DNA of 64,000 bases, taken from assembly GCA_965227645.1 (NCBI GenBank), contig OZ245773.1, positions 1,798,001 through 1,862,000 of the forward strand, written 5' to 3'. Each line of letters starts with the position of its first letter. Positions within the stretch are counted from its first letter, which is position 1. Source of the stretch: Flavimaribacter sp024343425. Its GTDB lineage: Bacteria; Pseudomonadota; Alphaproteobacteria; Rhizobiales; Rhizobiaceae. A program made the position numbers and the translations under genes. Below the pieces are notes generated by a model, which was not told where the DNA came from, did no database searches, and worked only from the letters and a program-made list of their open reading frames with translations. Shown here piece by piece: positions 61,421-64,000 of the stretch.

Positions 61421-61576
61421 TGATCTCTCCTGTTGAGTCTGGTCTCCAGCGACGGAGATGTGGCATTCTCGTGTTGTTCGAAGCTGAGGCGGGGAGCTCC
61501 GAACAGTTTCTGGGGTGTCGTCAACTGCCTCCGGCGAATTGGACGAGTGTCGCTTAATCCTGTGGCCTGAGTTCAT

Positions 61577-61608
61577 AGTTCCGCTATTTGTATCGTTGTT
61601 CCGAATAT
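61577..61608. promoter_or_regulatory. IclR-type operator pair upstream of the TRAP-molybdenum hydroxylase operon
   Basis: AGTTCCGCTATT at 61577-61588 and TTGTTCCGAATAT at 61596-61608, the latter identical to 51665-51677. They lie about 160-190 bases upstream of dctP. A further inverted copy ATTATCGGAACATT sits at 61810-61823. The remainder of the 61421-61900 gap shows no gene. Confidence 0.55.
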
Positions 61609-61900
61609 CGACGCATAATCTGATTTTGTAAACAGGTGCGACGGCACGTATTTCCGGCATCTTGCACAAATAAACGTCAGAGATATTCTGCCAGCCAGCG
61701 AGAAAGCGCGATATTTCAGGCATTTTAGAGAATTTTTGAAAATTTAGGCAGCTGTGTATGAAGGTTGGTGTCGCTAGAAAAATTCAGGTTGTGTGGGGTA
61801 AATGTTGCTATTATCGGAACATTGAGCTGGTTGCACGCTAGGGTGGCTGTCCGCCGACGCCGACAGGACAGGTCGGCGCCGGTTTACTTTCCTGAAGCTG

Positions 61901-62605
61901 TTATCTTAATACAATCATGCAGAGCTGCACTGTCGTTGCATCGAAGGCGCGTGGATTCTGCATGATGCCGCGACAGCTCTTGCGCAGTTTTATCCTGTCG
62001 CCATCGCTGAGCGACGCTACTGCCGCTCCAACGGATTGGGATCCGCCACCGCCCGAGCCGGATCCGCCATTGCCGGCGCCGGCGCCGCCTCCGGATCCTC
62101 CTCCGCTTCCGCCGCCGCCTGAACCGGATCCGCCTCCGATTCCAACGCCAACTCCCACACCGGCGCCAATTCCGCCAGTTCCTGCGCCAGCGCCAACGCC
62201 GACACCGGCGCTTGCGACGCCGCCGACATCCGCGCCGACGCCAACACCGGCGCCTACGCCGCGGCTTCCAACGCCTGCGGCTGCCCCGACGCCTGCACTG
62301 GAGTTTCCGACGCCCGCACCCGCGCCCGCGCCAACCCCGACGCCGCGGCTTCCAACGCCTGCGGCTGTCCCGACGCCTGCGCTGGAGTTTCCGACGCCCA
62401 CGCCTGCGCCCGCGCCAACCCCGACGCCTGAACTGCTTGCTCCGACGCCAGCGCCTACGCCAGCGCCGACGCCTCCCACGCCGACTCCAGCGCCAACCCC
62501 GACACCACTTTGAGCCGACGCAACGGCAGTCGTCCCGTAAAATGCAACGCCAAAGATTAATGAAGCGATCCATTTTGAAGTTCGATAGTCTCGACGAGTC
62601 GTCAT
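61901..62605 (-). CDS. Secreted Gly/Val/Ala-rich repeat protein
   Basis: 234 aa from ATG 62605 after AAGGAGAAG. A signal peptide (about 1-32, TAVASA-QSG) is followed by ~150 residues of GVGVGAG-type repeats interrupted by SSAGVG and SRGVG units. The end is a small domain with two Cys (LSDGDRIKLRKSCRGIMQNPRAFDATTVQLC) that I recall from rhizobial exported proteins. The DNA contains two tandem 84-bp units (62257-62424). The plus-strand frame across it is a Pro-rich shadow without signal or ribosome binding site. Probably a structural or surface protein (inference). Confidence 0.72.
   Translation of the reverse strand: MTTRRDYRTSKWIASLIFGVAFYGTTAVASAQSGVGVGAGVGVGGVGAGVGAGVGASSSGVGVGAGAGVGVGNSSAGVGTAAGVGSRGVGVGAGAGAGVGNSSAGVGAAAGVGSRGVGAGVGVGADVGGVASAGVGVGAGAGTGGIGAGVGVGVGIGGGSGSGGGGSGGGSGGGAGAGNGGSGSGGGGSQSVGAAVASLSDGDRIKLRKSCRGIMQNPRAFDATTVQLCMIVLR
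62257..62424. repeat. Two tandem 84-bp units inside the Gly-rich protein gene
   Basis: Units 62257-62340 and 62341-62424 differ at only a few bases and encode 28 residues each. They are in frame, so the repeat number can change without breaking the gene. Confidence 0.8.
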
Positions 62606-62862
62606 CTTTACTTCTCCTTGCTGGTCGCCCAATAGTAATAATAGTGCAGTATGGAAATAAAGAAAGAAGGAAGTTTTCTATAGGATAATAATACAGACAT
62701 TAATTAAAATATTAAACGACGAATACTTTGTTTGTGTAGAAACAATAAATGCTCTATCCTGCAATTGCAGCCCTGCGATTGTCCATGGGTAGTCAGAAGC
62801 GGCGACGTGCGGCGTCGTACGTATGAAAATTTCCGTCACAATCGGTTTTTTCGGAAGTCACG

Positions 62863-62888
62863 GGAACTTCGTCATGAAAATGCGCGTT
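62863..62888 (+). promoter_or_regulatory. EcfG-type promoter (GGAAC-N17-CGTT) for the L,D-transpeptidase gene
   Basis: GGAAC at 62863-62867 and CGTT at 62885-62888, 17-base spacer. The predicted start near 62896 leaves a leader of about 80 bases. It is the only canonical EcfG promoter found outside the first 11 kb. The rest of the 62606-62975 gap is AT-rich without other features. Confidence 0.65.
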
Positions 62889-62975
62889 TTCACAGCGAAT
62901 TTCCGATCAACAGCAGTTTTCCATGTAACGTCAGCCGGGCGCGAAGTGGGACCAGACCGCAAGGCGACATAGAGA

Positions 62976-63647
62976 GTGAAGCGTAGAGAGTTTGTTGCAG
63001 GCAGCGCAAGCCTGCTCGGATTGGCGGCGGCAGGGTGTGCATCGGCTCCGAGGCCGATGCCTGGCAGGCAGGGTTACGGCGTCAGCGTGGGTGTTCCGTC
63101 GTATTACCGTTCGTTATACGGGCCAATGCCTCAGGAGCGCTTTCCTGTTCCCGCTGTTGACTTGAGCCGGGTTCCGGAGCGTTTCTGGCGTCGGGAAGTT
63201 GACTATTATGCGGGATATCCGGTTGGTTCTCTCGTCGTCGACACAAATGAATTCTACTTGTATCTCGTTCAGCCGAACAATACGGCGATACGATACGGCG
63301 TTGGTCTTGGACGCGCCGGTTTTTCCTGGTCGGGAAGCGGCTATATCGAATGGAAGCAAGCGTGGCCGACTTGGACGCCTCCCGCAAACATGATCGCGCG
63401 TCAACCGGAACTCGCACGGTGGAGCGCCGAGAACGGCGGCATGCCGCCCGGTCTCGATAATCCGCTCGGCGCGCGCGCCCTGTATATATTCCAGAACGGC
63501 AAGGACACGCTTTACCGGATTCACGGGTCGCCGGAATACTGGTCTATCGGTCAGGCCGTTTCCAGTGGCTGCGTCAGGCTGATGAACCAGGATATCGTTG
63601 ACTTGTATGACAGGGTGCCCACCGGTTCGAAGTTGATCGTCATTTGA
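62976..63647 (+). CDS. L,D-transpeptidase (YkuD family), exported
   Basis: 223 aa from GTG 62976. The N-terminus KRREFVAGSASLLGLAAAGCAS has a twin-arginine-like motif and a lipobox-like AAGC. The YkuD domain (about 80-223) holds the catalytic site HGSPEYWSIGQAVSSGCVRLMN (His, Ser, Cys, Arg all present). Forms 3-3 cross-links or attaches proteins to peptidoglycan in the periplasm. An EcfG promoter upstream suggests cell-wall strengthening under general stress. Confidence 0.88.
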   Translation: MKRREFVAGSASLLGLAAAGCASAPRPMPGRQGYGVSVGVPSYYRSLYGPMPQERFPVPAVDLSRVPERFWRREVDYYAGYPVGSLVVDTNEFYLYLVQPNNTAIRYGVGLGRAGFSWSGSGYIEWKQAWPTWTPPANMIARQPELARWSAENGGMPPGLDNPLGARALYIFQNGKDTLYRIHGSPEYWSIGQAVSSGCVRLMNQDIVDLYDRVPTGSKLIVI

Positions 63648-63782
63648 AGAGAAACAGAGAACGGCTCCATTGAACCGACGTAACCATTACGCCGGTATGT
63701 GAATTATGCAGTTGGGCGCGGTAGAAAAATCTTAATGTCCGGGTAATATTCAATTACAGTATGCTTCTGAGTTCAGGAGGTA

Positions 63783-64000
63783 ATGCTGGAAAATCTTCTC
63801 TACGCCTATGCATGCCTGTTGGCGGTTTTGACGCTCATGGCTGCGACCAACGCCAGTTCCGACAAATGGCCGACCGGGCATGCGTTTCGCTATGTTGCCC
63901 TTACTGTCGCTATACTTGCCTCATTTGCTGTCAACCTGGCGATAACGTCCGTTGCGGGAATTCCTGCAGGTGGGCCACTCGCCTTTCACGCAGCCGTGAT
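63783..64000 (+). CDS. Membrane protein, 3' partial
   Basis: ATG 63783 follows a perfect AGGAGGT. The 72 residues in view begin MLENLLYAYACLLAVLTLMAA and hold two hydrophobic segments (about 5-22 and 38-57). The frame is open to the window end. No family recognised. Confidence 0.5.
   Translation, partial: MLENLLYAYACLLAVLTLMAATNASSDKWPTGHAFRYVALTVAILASFAVNLAITSVAGIPAGGPLAFHAAV

Noticed and set aside
61917..62513. Pro/Thr/Ala-rich plus-strand frame of 198 codons
   Set aside because: Shadow of the Gly-rich gene, which has a signal peptide and a strong ribosome binding site on the minus strand.

Overview
The window is chromosomal DNA of an alphaproteobacterium, most likely of the order Hyphomicrobiales (Rhizobiales). 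Three things point there: a PhyR/NepR/EcfG general stress response (GSR) locus, a rhizobial-type rlmB - tRNA-Tyr - tRNA-Gly - tuf - tRNA-Trp neighbourhood, and a Fur/Mur-type regulator beside a sit-type metal transporter. Genus cannot be decided from the sequence. There is no prophage, transposase, CRISPR array or replication origin that I can see.

Region 1 (1-11.7 kb) is a GSR island. nepR-ecfG and phyR are divergent and driven by back-to-back EcfG promoters (GGAAC-N16-CGTT on both strands, -35 boxes 7 bp apart). The nepR-ecfG transcript probably continues through a Crp/Fnr regulator, a diacylglycerol-kinase-type lipid kinase and a DUF2254 membrane protein. A PAS-HWE kinase with a degenerate ATP site lies downstream of phyR. 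Around them are small stress genes (DUF3618, a 24-aa membrane peptide, CsbD, MgtC, HdeD, several small single-span proteins). Eight canonical EcfG promoters lie in the first 11 kb, with three GGTT variants; a ninth canonical one is at 62.9 kb in front of an L,D-transpeptidase gene.

Region 2 (11.7-19.7 kb) is a shikimate/quinate-type catabolic operon on the minus strand: shikimate dehydrogenase, TRAP transporter (dctPQM), alpha/beta hydrolase, DUF3237 protein and a quiC-type 3-dehydroshikimate dehydratase fused to an HPPD-like domain, with a divergent TetR regulator.

Region 3 (19.7-34.5 kb) is mostly core metabolism: tRNA-Leu, a CobW GTPase with a Zur-like box, threonine dehydratase, an MFS transporter, lrp/ald, a cysK-alaX-sseA-GNAT operon, cyclopropane fatty acid synthase divergent from an orphan RskA-like anti-sigma factor, tRNA-Cys and tRNA-Asn.

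Region 4 (34.7-44.5 kb): FAD monooxygenase, sitABCD-type metal ABC transporter with a divergent Fur/Mur regulator, a stand-alone carrier-thioesterase didomain protein, a glycosyltransferase, an orphan CdiI-like immunity protein and rlmB. Region 5 (44.7-51.3 kb): tRNA-Tyr/Gly, a DUF4394-ECF sigma-anti-sigma set, tuf, tRNA-Trp, then (where secE is expected) a polysaccharide pyruvyl transferase, a frameshifted YkuD gene and an unknown gene.

Region 6 (51.7-61.4 kb) is a second catabolic locus: M24 peptidase-like protein and IclR regulator, two genes truncated head-to-head (SDR and FAH), and a minus-strand operon of a second TRAP transporter plus a molybdenum hydroxylase (coxLMS type). Shared TTGTTCCGAATAT elements link both ends of this locus. 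The window ends with a secreted glycine-rich repeat protein, an L,D-transpeptidase and the start of a membrane protein gene.
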